Program-made: the position numbers and the translations under genes
Shown here: positions 1 through 11,698 of the stretch, one piece after another
Layout of the letters: each line of letters opens with the position of its first letter
Position numbering within the stretch: the stretch's first letter is position 1
NCBI GenBank assembly: GCA_023078555.1
Contig: CM041198.1
Span: forward strand, 1,018,856-1,082,855
Length of the DNA: 64,000 nucleotides
Source: Ulva prolifera
Lineage: Eukaryota > Chlorophyta > Ulvophyceae > Ulvales > Ulvaceae
Reading direction: 5' to 3'
Notes under the pieces: generated by a model
The model's database searches: none
Told to the model about the DNA's origin: nothing
Seen by the model: only the letters and a program-made list of their open reading frames with translations

Positions 1-3000
1 CAGCTCAGCGCGCAGCGCTTCCAACTCGGCTTCCCGCTCCGCTGCAACCTCAGTCGCCACTGCTTGTGCCTTCCGCGCCGCTTCCAGCTGCATCGTGAGC
101 CGCTCGCATGCCGCAGTACTCTGTGCCACGTGGGACACGGCGGCCTCATGCTTCTCATGCATGGCCGATGCAGCATCATGCGCCTCCGCCAGAGTCGCCT
201 CCACATCTTGCACCCGCTTCTCAAGCACCTGCCCGCGCCCCTGCAGCCCCCGCACCTGCGCCTCTAGCCCGCGCACATGCGAACTCGCCTCTGCGGACGC
301 TGCCCCTGCCGCCGTCTCCCGCTCCGACAGCAGTCCCCGCATTTCTGCTACCTCTGCATCGGCTGCGACAAGCCCCGCCTCGAGGCCGGCGCAGCGCAGC
401 ACAGCAGCTGATGCGCGTGCGGACTCCCGCTGCAGCTCACCAGATAGAGCTGCCGCCTGCCGCCGCGCGCTGTCTGCGATCGTCCCCGCGTCCAATGCAT
501 CCTGCCGAGCCTGCTGCAGCTCCCCCTGCTGCATGCCTATACGCCGCTGCAGGCAAGCTGCACGTTGCTCTGCTTGGCGCAGCGCGGCGGCCTGTGCCTG
601 CTTATTTGCGCCGAGGGTTGCCACCACAGCCACAGCCGCCTCGGAGGTCTCTTGCCGCATGTCCAGGGCTGCACGCAGGTCCTCCACCTCGTGCACCTTC
701 TCCTGTAGCTGCAGCTCCGCAAGCCTCGCGGCAGTTCGCAGGCCACGGACCCGTGTGTTCAGGCCGCGCAGCTCCGTCGCCGCTTCCGCTGCCTGTGCGG
801 CGTCATGCCGCCGCAGCTCCTCCTTCGCTCCCAGGGCCTCCTGAAGGCCCTGGTTCTCCTGCTGCAGGGCGTGCAGCTGTGTGTGCAGCAGGCGCAAGCG
901 CGCACTTGCGTTGTCAGCACGCTTCTCGGCAGCGTCAATATCCTTTGCTGCGTCCACAGAGCGCACGGCAGCGCTGGAGCTGGCCTCGTGCGCGTGGCTG
1001 AGCTGTGTGCGCAGCGCCGCCAGCTGCTGGTCTCTATCACCAACCTGCTTCTCCAGCACCACCAGCCTGCACACCCACGTGCACCATCAAGTCACTCTTG
1101 AGTTCGACAGGCGAGACCTCAACATAAGCACCCCATCCATCTCACAATACAGAGTCATCACACCAGAGTAAACGCATGCCAACTCCGCCATAACACGAAG
1201 CACACGTGGCAGATGCAGTGTGGGGCGGTCGAACCTTGCGCGTGCAGCACGCAGCGCGGATGACAGCGAGGAGTTCTCCTTCGCCGCCGCGCTCGCGGCG
1301 CTGTGCCGCTCGCCCTCCAGCTGCTGCATGCTGCCCCGCAGCTCCGCCTCCAGCAGCACAGCAGCCTCACCCTGAGCCTGTAGCACCTTCACGCGGCCCT
1401 GCAGCGTCTTCACGTGTGCGTCTGCGTGCGCCGCACGGCGGCCTACGTCGGCGGCGTCGCCGCGCACGCTGCGGGCCTCCGCCTGCGCTGTGCTGAGCTC
1501 CGCCATGGCACATTCGCAGCGCGTGGTCGCATCTGCGAGCTGGTTCTCGAGCAGGCGGACGCGGTCGCGCTCTGCCGCCAACAGCGCCTCTGTGTGCCAG
1601 AGTTGTCGGTGAGAGTCGGCTGCTAGATCCGTTGCGGAACACCTGCAGCCCGGAGTATCCTCTGAGTGTGCTGGTTAATCTCAGCAGCACAGGATGGGTG
1701 CACTGACCCTCAAATTTGTTCCGGTGAGTGCGTCTGGCATACTGTGGACACGTTCGAAGCAGTGCTCGGCTGCACGCAACTTCTCCAGATGCATACACCG
1801 GCACAGACAGTGGACACGGTCCACGCACACAACAGATCAGACAACAGCAATGTAGCATGCGCGGCTTGTGGAGGCATGGCTGTGCCCCAGCAGCCGTAGG
1901 GGTGCGCACTCTTTCTCGCCCATCTGCGCAAGCTGCGTCCGGAGCATCTGCGCCGCCTCCTCATGCATCCGAGCCTGGTTCGCCGCGACCGTGAGTTTCC
2001 CAGCGTCCGCGTCGCGTGCCCGCTGCGCTGCCTCCAGCTGCGCATTAAGTGCCTTGCCGCTGCTGCGCCAGGTGTCCATCTCCTTTGCGACAAGAACTAT
2101 CTGTTCCCGCAGTGCAGTGACTTCCTCCTCTCGGGCCGAGAGCTGGGTGGTGAGATTGCGCTCGCGGCTCGCAGCGGTCTCGGTGCCGGCGGCCGCAGCC
2201 TTTGCCTCGCGCACATGAACGCTTACAGCCTCTTGCACCTGATCCTTCTGATTCTGCAAGGCCACTGCCTATCAGCGCCACTCAAGACCCCTAATGGCCG
2301 CGGCCTGAGGACAGCGCAAGCTTCTGCAGTCTCTTTGTAATGATGCAGAGGCAGTTCATCGACCTTTCAAATGGTCCACCTGGACTGTTTGCAAGAGGCC
2401 TCTTGTACGGTGGAGCTCACACGAAGTGGGATCACCGAGGGAATCTGCAACTAGCGATGGCACGCAGTTACTGCAGCTGTACATCTGATCCTATCATGTC
2501 CATGTCAATGTCTGCTGTGACCAGGGTCACATCCGCCTTCATACAGGCACACAGACCTGTCCAATAGGAAACCACCGCACCTGGAGATCGATGACCTGCT
2601 CTTTCAGAGTGGCCACAACGTTGTCACGCTCCCGGACCTGCGCCTGCAGTGCCCTCACTCGCGCCTCGAGGGTGCTGGTGGTCCCGGCGGCACGCTCGGC
2701 CACGCCCGACGCATCCGCCACCGCCGCTCGTAGGTCGTCCTTGTGGGAGCCCAGCAGATGCAGGTTCGAGTGCAGCGCAGAGATGCGGGCTTCCTGGGCG
2801 GCCATCTGGTTCTCGCATGCATGCAGCGCCGCGCGGAGCCGCCCGGCCTCTGCCTGCGCAGCCGCCAGCTGCTGTGCTGCATTCTTTGACATGACCTGCA
2901 CAGCAGCGTGTGCTTCGAAACGTGCATCGGCGCAGAACATGTGTTCACCAATTCGAACCGAACTGCCGTGCCGCGTTCTTGCTCACACACACAATCAACG

Positions 3001-6000
3001 TGAATCCCAGCGCTGAAATGCAAAATAATATCATGCACGACAGGATCACTACCGTTTAGCAGCCTGGATTGCAGAACCTGGCGCTTGGCAAGTCCACCAT
3101 GCAGCAACCGGTCCGGTGCCGAGGTGCTCCAGCGGCCAATTGCAAGTGACAACCCCACCTGGCAGCTGGGCCCCCTTGACCTGAAGTTCAGGCATCTCAC
3201 CTGGACCTCGCCCTTGTGCTCCTGGTGGCTCTGCAGTGCAGCCCGCTGCGCGTCACAGTGTGCCTCACTGTCGTCCAGGCGCTGCTTCAGGCTGCGCCCG
3301 AGCCGCTGCTGCACGCGCAGCGCCTCCTCCGCCTTGCGCAGCTCTGTACCAGACACCTTGAGGCGCTCACCGAGGTTGTCCGTGCGGGCCTCGGCTGCGG
3401 TGTACGCCGCCCGCACACTGTCGAGCTCGGACTCGCGGGCCCGCAGGGCCGCGACCTGCACTGAGTCTGCGTATGTGCGCGGTGCATGGGCTGCATGCAC
3501 TCGTTGCAATAGCGCCACCAACCAGCTCATATGTGCATGGCAATGCACCACATGGTCCTTCAGGTACATCTCACACCACCTGGTACTTGGCGCATCGACT
3601 GCATGCGACAGCAGCTGCGAGAAGACGATACACACAATCATGGCTTTTTACACGCCCCGCGATTGGTGATGACACAGCTGCTGGGCAAGAAACTGCATGC
3701 ATCCCTGCAAAATACTCATACGATGCCACAATACACGCATGGGGGATGCAGGAACGGACCTGCGTCTTGATGAGGCACTGGTGCTTCGCGCACTCTGCTT
3801 TGAGTCGCCGGACCTCCGAAACAGTATCCCCGAGCGTCCCCTCCGCCACCTCCTCCCGCACACTCGCACTCTGCACCGCAGCCTTGAGCTCCTCCACCTC
3901 CACCTCCCGGCTGTGCGCCAGCGCCGTCTGCACGCCAAGCTGCGCTGTCAGGGCCGCTGTGTCAGCACACGCGCCTCTCAGGTCTGCCTGTAGCTGAAGG
4001 ATGCGGGACTCGGTCTCTGAGCGCCCCTCACGCGCTGAGGCAGCGGCCGCGTTCGCGTCGTCGACCTCCGCTTCCTTTGCATGCAGTTGCGACTCGAGAG
4101 CCGTGACGCGCGTTGCCATGATGCGCAGCTGTGTGGTGGTCTCTTTGAGGGAGGCCTCGGCGCCAGCTGCGCGCTCTTCCGCAAGCTGGCCGACTGTGGT
4201 CGTCTTGGCAAGGTCAGCTTGCATCTGCGGCAACGGAATGCATGTTGGCAATGGACTGTACTCTTGCAGCGGGCGTGCCTAATCACCACTGCCTTGAGTT
4301 GGTGTGTGCAGCATGTCGACAGCTAAGCTGCACAGCAAAACAGGAGCCGCAGGCGGCACGTGGCACAAGTACACAGGTTTTGCCAGTACACTGCCATGTG
4401 CTGTTCAGCTAAAGGTCACACAAGCACAAGGGTACCACGTAATCTTTCACGAAGGTGTGACATCTTCAGATGTGCTCTGGCCATGGTTACTGCACTATGG
4501 CAAGCGGGCCATGGGCAGCACAGTTCCCGCCGATCTCTTGCGGCAGAGGTGCACACCCTTTCAGAGTCCTGCTCAAAGACACGGACGACAGCTTGCGCCT
4601 CCTTCAGCTGCCGGTGTAGCCCCTGCAGCTGGGCCTCATAGCTCTGGGCGTCCTTCGATGCAGCAGATGTCAAGCGCTCCATGCTGTCCAGTTTCCGCAC
4701 CCCGTCCCTCTTGAACTCCTCCAGCTCTTGCAACTGCAGCATTGGTCATTGTCAGGTCATCGTGAAGTTGAACCACAGCAGCCGCTTCCGGTCAGCCATG
4801 GTATGTGGGCCAAACTGCTCACGACCCGCAACAGGGCCGATCAGAACACCAACGTCGTGCAGGACGCAGGCCACATCAAAGCAGCGGCTGGGCCTGAACA
4901 TGAAAGCCGTGAGAAAGCCTCAGCTATGCCACGAGGCTACACAGATGAGACAGACGGACCTTGGCATCTTTCAACCGCTGCGTGGCTTCCAGCTGCTTCA
5001 CGTACCCCTGCAGCCGCTTATTCTCTGCTTGCAGCTTTGTGGCTGCATCACTAGCCGTTGCGCATCGTTTCTTCAGGTCTTCGACGTCGCTTGCCAGCGC
5101 TTGCTTATGAGTTTCAAGGCTCTGTTGCAAGTTGTCTGTGCGCTGTGAGGCTTTCTTGGAAGCCTCGAGTTGCCTCTGCAACTTCTTTATGTCATTCTCA
5201 AGTCCCTGAACTTGACTTACCTTCTTTGCTGATTCATCCTGTACCAACGCCACCGCTGTGAAAGGGTGGCACTGTGCTTGGTGTGAAGTCATGGCACAGG
5301 CACAGCACGTTCGCAGTAGGTGCTAAGCTGTGGTTCCACATGCCTTCAATTTGCGCAATGCCTTTACAATGAACCGAACCGCGGGTGTCTGAGGCAGCAA
5401 TGCGATGATGCAAGACCGCCTCCCGCAGCTGCCAAGACATGTCAGGGCCACAGCATGTATCGCCAATCGGAATTGCCTGGGTCAAACGGCGGTGGCTATA
5501 AGCAAGCAGCCTCACACCTTGCGCAGTGACCCCTCTTTCAGCAATGCCTGTTTCAGCTTCTTGACCTCAGTGGCTAGGCTGTCCCTCTCCCGCTGAACGG
5601 CTTTGAGCTCAGCGAGATGCTTGCTTCTTTCAGAGGTAGAGCCATCTGCAACCCCAAGCAGCTGCTGAACGAGCGTTCCGCGCCTCTCAAACTCTTCCAG
5701 GATGCTTGAAACAGAATCTCTGACCGAGAATAGAAACATGTCTCTGCAGAAAAGGACATTTCAGCCTCATTGAGCTGTTTCCTCTAGCCAGGTTCTGCAG
5801 CCAGCCTGTGGAGACCATGTACTGCTTTGGATGTTTCAACCGAATAACAACATACTAACTGTGACGCCTCGACAGAACGTCTTAACGCAATGAGAACAGG
5901 CAGCTACACACTGGTAGCCGTACTTTGTGTTGCCGGCCTCTGTGGCAAAAGGATCGAATCCGTTTGCATGCAGCTGCTTGTTCAGAGCCTTCCAGTCAAT

Positions 6001-8265
6001 CTCACCGGCGACAGACTGTCGCGCTTGGCCTGTGAGAGGTTCAGGGCTTGTGCGCGCGGACCTGTCCGCGGGATGCTGGGAACCTGTAGCTGGGGAGCCC
6101 TGCACGTGGGGGCCCCCTCTGAGCAGAGCAATGGTGCAGAATTTTCTATGATACAAGGGCACAAGCAGGGCATCTCAAATGAAACATGTTGCAGCTACGC
6201 TCTATCAGGCTAGCTCTACAGGCTACATGTAGCAAGGAAGCACACATTGGGGGAGATCGCTTTGACGTCGACAGCAAGCTCGAACTTGTCAGACAGATTG
6301 CCCAGAAACTGCAGCAGCTCTTCCTTCTGTGAGATGCTGCTGCCACGTGAGTCCTCCGCACCCACGAGCACATTGGTAGCGGGCGAATTTGCTGCAAAAA
6401 CTGCCCCTGCACCATCATATGGGCTGCACTCAGCACCGTCCTGCATTTCTCGCCCCAGCACAGGCTCCCCTCCACCTGTCAGTCCCGCATCTGCAGTGCA
6501 GCCTGCGCCTTGCTCTTGGGATTGTGAGAGAGAGCTGGTGTCACTATCGGCGTGCTGCAGACACGGCTGCTGCACACTGGCCGCAGGTGCCATCACCCGC
6601 GCCAGGTCTGGGTAAAGTTGCACAGCGTCTGGCAGCTGGCAGGGTAAGTCTGTTGCGACGTGCTCTGGCGAGGGACTCGAGGGCATCTGAGATGGCGGCG
6701 CAACAAGAGACCGGGAGCTGAGAGCTGGTGGCGTTCGCCGGCGAGCTTTTGCTGGCGGACTCTCCTGTGTACTGCTTGCCTCCGTCACCGCATGGAGGAG
6801 CGGTTCCATTACCACAGACGCATGCTGTGCAATCAGCATGGCCCCTGGAGATGCACCGCTCTCTGCATTCCTGACCACAGGGATACTCGCTCCGCCACCA
6901 TGGACGGGTGGGTCAGTGTCATCCTGAGAAGCACACATACTGCGTTGATGATAGTTCTCCGGCCGCTGAGGTGCCTGCTGCAAGTTCACCACCAGGTTGC
7001 TGTCAGAGTAGCCTGCCGGCGGCGGACCGCGAGCATCACTACTCGGGGAAGCACTGCTGTCGTCGAAGCTCTCGATTGGGTGAGAAGACACTGGCTGAGG
7101 TTTGATCGGAGAGCGAAGCAGCTTCCCACTGCCTGGAGAGTGGGGGTTGCCACTCACTGGGCCGCATGAGCCAGGGCGAGCGCTACTGCCGGGCACAGAG
7201 CCAAGATCAGACGGTACATGTCTTCGTGAGAGCTGTAGCGGGCTTTCAGCTGGATTTGGATCCCGTAGAGGACTGCGCTCAGTATCATGTTGCGAAGGGC
7301 CTGCACCCAGCACTGTTGGCATTCCAGGCGTCCTTGACTTGCTTGGGCAGCCAAAGCTTTGAGAAGGAACACTGAAACAGGATTCATACCTCCATTCCAA
7401 TTGTCTGAGTCATCCAGGCGGTTCATGACCTGCATGAGGCGCTCGAATGCAGGAAGATGAAGCTTGCCGTGATTCAAGGTAGTCGCCAAAGGCTCCTCAT
7501 GGACTTCAGTGTGGCCACTATTACACTCGATGCCATGGTTTTCATCTGTTTCAGGCTGCATTTGCGAGGTAACATCAATGCTGTTTATTGTGATCATAGT
7601 GTCATGTCAATTATGTTGTCCCTATCCCTGGCAAGCTGTGCATTCGCCTGTGCAAGAACTAGCAGGATGTCGATCGGTGCTCAATCCGCCAGGAAAACCT
7701 TCAACAACAGCAGCCAACATGTCCTTTCGGTAGAATTGTTGCTATCTGGACTTGCAGTTGGACTCACAGGTGTGGCCTGTGACATGCTAGGCATTTGGAG
7801 CCTCTGAATGAAGGCATCCACCTTTAGATTGCCCTGAAAAGCACCGATAAATCATACAAGTGGGTGACCAACCTGTATATGAGGCGAACTCAGCCTCTGC
7901 TGTGAATCTTTTGGTGCTTCAGCAGGGCATGCACGATCGCTGCATGATCTTGGCCCTGCTAGCCCTTGTTTTTCTAACTCGATCGGAGACGTGTCTTCAG
8001 ATTCAATCTGACGCAAGAGAAATTCTCGTCTTGGGGACTGATGCTGCTGCACTAGTTGCCTGTCCCGAGGACTGTGCTGCGGGCTTCCGTTCGAAGGAAG
8101 CCCCACATGCTTCTGGCGAGCAACATCAGCAGGATGCCCCAAAGCACCATCACAGTACTCATACTGAAAGTCTTCATGAGCTGGATTGCGTGTCCTTGCA
8201 GCGTGCGGGCTGGAATGAGCCCCACGGCTTGTGGTCAAGCAAACGTCGCTGTCTTCGCTCTCCAT
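1..8265 (-). CDS. Very long coiled-coil protein, 3' end outside the window
   Basis: Multi-exon gene read leftwards. From about 5740 to 1 nearly every exon encodes uninterrupted Ala/Glu/Gln/Arg-rich heptads without Pro or Gly breaks, which is a long parallel coiled coil. A clear junction joins an exon ending at 1235 to one starting at 1066, and the reading frame is still open at base 1. Upstream exons (about 6230-7370 and 7872-8265) encode a Ser/Pro-rich disordered N-terminus; the candidate start ATG is at 8263-8265. Between them, about 5935-6160 holds DWKALNKQLHANGFDP and 5520-5740 holds LEEFERRGTLVQQLL. Both locally resemble the N-terminal region of centrosomal CEP70, but the predicted protein is much longer than CEP70, so I do not assign that name. 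Exon blocks approximate: 1-1066, 1235-1621, 1925-2255, 2575-2895, 3205-3475, 3760-4222, 4530-4735, 4965-5245, 5520-5740, 5935-6160, 6230-7370, about 7470-7800, 7872-8265. A cytoskeletal, Golgi or basal-body scaffold role is inference. Confidence 0.6.
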
Positions 8266-9227
8266 CTCGCGTTCTACTAGCAGTCATAGGTATCACATAT
8301 GAACCTCAGGTCGACAAACGGATACATGGAAGTTGATTCGCTGGGGATACCCTAGATCGATGATCGCTAGCAGTCGAGGCATCGAATAGCACATATCAGG
8401 TGTACACAAAGTGTCTGAAAACTTCCGACACAAAGCAGAGATCTAGCAACATGAACCATCACCAAACACGCCATGCACTCGCTTCCTCTGGACGCAGACG
8501 CCAGTTGGTCGACGTGCTGGCACATCAGGCTAGGCAGGACTGTCAGCTGCGGCGATTTGAATCGGCCGGTGCGCGCCTCGTTCTCTCGTCCGCACTGGTC
8601 GCCGAGATCGCACAGCATTCCACGTATAGCTTAGAAGGACTCACACCATGTAGCAGGTGTTTTCATACCTTCTGTTTGTTCCGTCAGGGCAAGAATTTCC
8701 ATATTCGCGTCAGAGATAGGCCCACGCATGGCACACCAAATCGAAGAATATGTTCAGAACGACACGTTATCCGGCCCCCATGACTGGCAGTGATGGTCGT
8801 GGTGGCATACATCGGACCTTTCTCTGTAGACGCAGGTATTGCAATGGCATGTACATGTCGTGCGCGTCTCTCGCAGTCCACGACCTTGTTTCAGGTATCC
8901 TTTCGAGCCTAGACGAAGCAAAATGGCCGTCGTACACTGTTTACAGTGCCAGGTGTGAAATGCATATATATTCCCTCGGCGGTAGGTCCCTCGGCGGTAG
9001 GCGCGCACATGAATACTTGTCTTGCACCTCGCTGCCACCGACTCCACCAGGGCGTCCGCACACAAAACACACAAGGGCAAGTCATGAACGTAAGGCAGGA
9101 CATTAAGAATCTGTAGTGACCTGAACGACGTGCGAGTTGGCGGAAATGACATGCAACTAGCTTCGCTCACAGCTCCAAGGAAGTTTTCGAATTGGTGACT
9201 GAAGCCCCAACACTTGACAGTGGCGAG
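8266..9227. other. Intergenic region between two leftward genes
   Basis: About 960 bases holding the putative promoter and 5' leader of the coiled-coil gene and the 3' flank of the DUF3783-like gene. Short open frames on both strands lack protein-like composition. TTACA at 8941-8945 reads TGTAA on the minus strand and could be a poly(A) signal for the gene ending at 9228, though it is far from the stop. A perfect-length 15-base tandem duplication lies at 8973-9002. Confidence 0.5.
8973..9002. repeat. 15-base tandem duplication
   Basis: Two adjacent copies of CCCTCGGCGGTAGG followed by T in the first and C in the second copy. It lies in the intergenic region, in an otherwise AT-richer stretch that includes TATATA. 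It may be a replication-slippage product; no function is evident. Confidence 0.8.
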
Positions 9228-10970
9228 TCAGCCGAAGCCTTTGGCGGGACTCGAGGGCTGCTTGGCTTCTTTTTTGGCCTGTCGTTCTTCTTTTTTCCGC
9301 AAATTTCGCTCCATCTTTTTCGCAATTACGGCCTTCAACCCTTCAGAGTCTACATTGGCCATCACATTCGCAGGCTGCAGCCTAGGGTCATCCTCAGCAT
9401 ACTTAGCGTTTTCATCTACAACTGCCTGCACAGGGCAGCACCGGTTCCTAGCCACATTGTTGAGGCCATCCTCACTGTTGAACGCCTAGCTACTGCGTAT
9501 TTACATGTTGATGCAGACTTCATGCTTCATCACAATGCCACGTGTTCATGCGACTCATCCAAACTTCCTGGATGAATCAGCTGCATCCTCTCAGACTAAA
9601 TCGACTACATGTTCTGTGTTGAGAGGGCATGCAGGATATACAGGACGACTGGAACATTGCACACCTGCAACACGTCACGAATGGGCTGATCGAGCGAGTT
9701 GGGCACGGCGGCAGCGAAAAATGGTGCAGCTGATCCACCGTAATCTGCCCAAGCCTCTGCAATAGCAATTTGCTCGGCTCCAGAGAGGCCGCTCATGATG
9801 CAGATCCGTGGCATCAGCGTTGTCGTCTGCTGCCACTTCTCAGTCCGCATTTCCTGGATGCGGAGCACCATGCAAAGTCAACACTACACATGGATTGCAC
9901 AGCCTCTCATCTTCATTGAGCATCATGTAAACCTCTTGTTCAGCACATGATACATGTCGCAACATGGACGACACTGTGCAAGCTTTAAAAAATGACTGCG
10001 AAAAATGACCCCTACACAGCGGTGGGCGACAGATTGCTGCCAACCTTCACCAGGTCCATCGCACAATGCAGTCAAAATGCTCTGCCAGACAGAACTATGC
10101 TTCATCCTGGCACTGATCATGGCTTATAAGTGCTTGATCACGGCGTGCTCTGCTGGACCCCCAGTATGCACTGTAATAAGTCAGGGGCGATGCACCGCCG
10201 ATTATGGCGAATCACAGGAGCTCCTCCCCAAGAACAGGAACAACTCTCAACTGACAGGAGCACCTCCTCACCATGACACGATCAGCAAAAACCCATATGC
10301 ATTTGAAGATGTGAGGCAAGTGAAGACACCTGATGATGCAGGATGATATGTACCCAGACAGAGGGCAGATGCATTGTGCCAGCGCAGAACTCAAAACATG
10401 GCAACAATCATGAGATAGCGACACACTGGTCGGTACGCACCTGTGTATCCGGATCATAGAGCGCTGCTGCAAGCACCTCACCCATCATATCATCTGTGGC
10501 GTGGTTTACACGGAAGCCTGGCTCCATTTCTTCCATCCATGCAGAAGCCGCTGCAGCATCCGCTCGAGAGAATCCGGCTAGTAAAATTCCCTGCAGTTTG
10601 AAAAAATGTACAAGCGGAAGAGTGTAGCATCTGGGCGTTTGCTTACCTGATCTGCTGGACAGTTTAGGAGTCAGCCCCTGAGGGAGCACACTGAGATGCT
10701 TTCCGTAAGCACAGAGGACAGACGTACCCGAGGTCCGAACCCTGTGTCGCCCTCGGCGATTGGCCTGACGTGGGCGTATCCGTCATCCTGGATGTTGTCG
10801 TGCCCGCGGTCGTGGCCGTCTGAGATGGACGGACCGCGATCATTCGTGTCTTGCTGATGTGGGCCGGACCCAGTCTCGCTGCCGCATGCTGCAACGAGTC
10901 GCGGTCTCCATAATGGAGAAACGTTTATAAGATATGCTGAGAATTTGCAGCATGGTTTCGCAGGCAACCT
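9228..10970 (-). CDS. DUF3783-like plastid-type protein, 5' end unresolved
   Basis: Exons that keep phase: 10970-10728, 10590-10441, 9853-9665, 9425-9228, totalling 259 residues plus TGA. The first exon has no ATG after an upstream in-frame stop, so a further 5' exon is needed; its Arg/Ser-containing, acidic-poor start followed by an Asp/Gly-rich linker suits a plastid transit peptide. The core holds GILLAGFSRADAAAASAWME and then PRICIMSGLSGAEQ with PFFAAAVPNSLDQPIRDVLQ. This arrangement, with two short alpha/beta units and a VPNS signature, matches my memory of plant proteins with a DUF3783 domain. The C-terminus is a Lys/Glu-rich helix ending in PSSPAKGFG. The biochemical role of this family is unknown to me. 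It sits tail-to-head with the coiled-coil gene and is divergent from the bromodomain gene. Confidence 0.6.
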
Positions 10971-11698
10971 CTGTACATGAACAGCGACAGCGCTTTATGT
11001 GTAGCCGAAGTTCAAACTGCAACTTTGTCAGAGTGCCTACATCAACAATACTTGCCCTAGAATATCAAGTACAACACTCAATGTTGCCATCAGATCGTTT
11101 GTGGTGCGCACGTGCAGCCAACGGTGTGTGGAAGACAGCTGCATGAAGGCTAGGCCCACCGGCACCACCACCTTTCCGATCGGAGAACGTTCAGCCTCCG
11201 ACAATGGCAATCAGATGCCTGTTGTCCAAGGATCCCTGCTGTGACGATTTGTGAACGTCACACAGCACGATCTCGGCGTACGCAGGTGCTCGGCGGCACA
11301 AATCGACGAACGAATCTGTCACATTAGTGAGCAGGGGAGCTGCACGCCGAATAAAGAGTCGAGGAACGTTGTCCACGATCCAACCACACTGTTTGCGCCG
11401 GATTCGAGACGAATGTGGGGCACAAAAGCCCGACATCAATTGTTCATGGAATTCACTTTCTTGGCCCGGACAAGAGTGCCCCGATTTATCGCGGCAGGAA
11501 CTAGCATACAGTGGCCTGGTGTGCAAACGCATTAACGAAGAGCAGAATTCGTCTGCAAGACGTTAACAATGAGCCAGACAGCTCGCCTTTGCTCCATCGC
11601 AACCCCAACTCCATGATCCCGGTCTGGATGAGCTAGCAGGAATGTGGGTGATGTAAGAGTGGTTCACGCCGTTGGGTGCCAATTCGGCAGCCACGCCA
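10971..11698. promoter_or_regulatory. Divergent intergenic region with probable 5' exon(s)
   Basis: About 730 bases separate the leftward DUF3783-like gene from the rightward bromodomain gene. It should hold both promoters and the missing first exon of the leftward gene. An open minus frame at 11191-11532 is the best place to look for that exon, but nothing in it is diagnostic. No TATA box or other motif can be called with confidence. Confidence 0.35.

Noticed and set aside
95..1171. Long plus-strand open frames over the left end
   Set aside because: They are the antisense of the GC-rich coiled-coil exons, which have clean heptads and a phase-perfect junction on the minus strand; the plus frames are Ser/Arg/Cys/Pro-rich with no structure.
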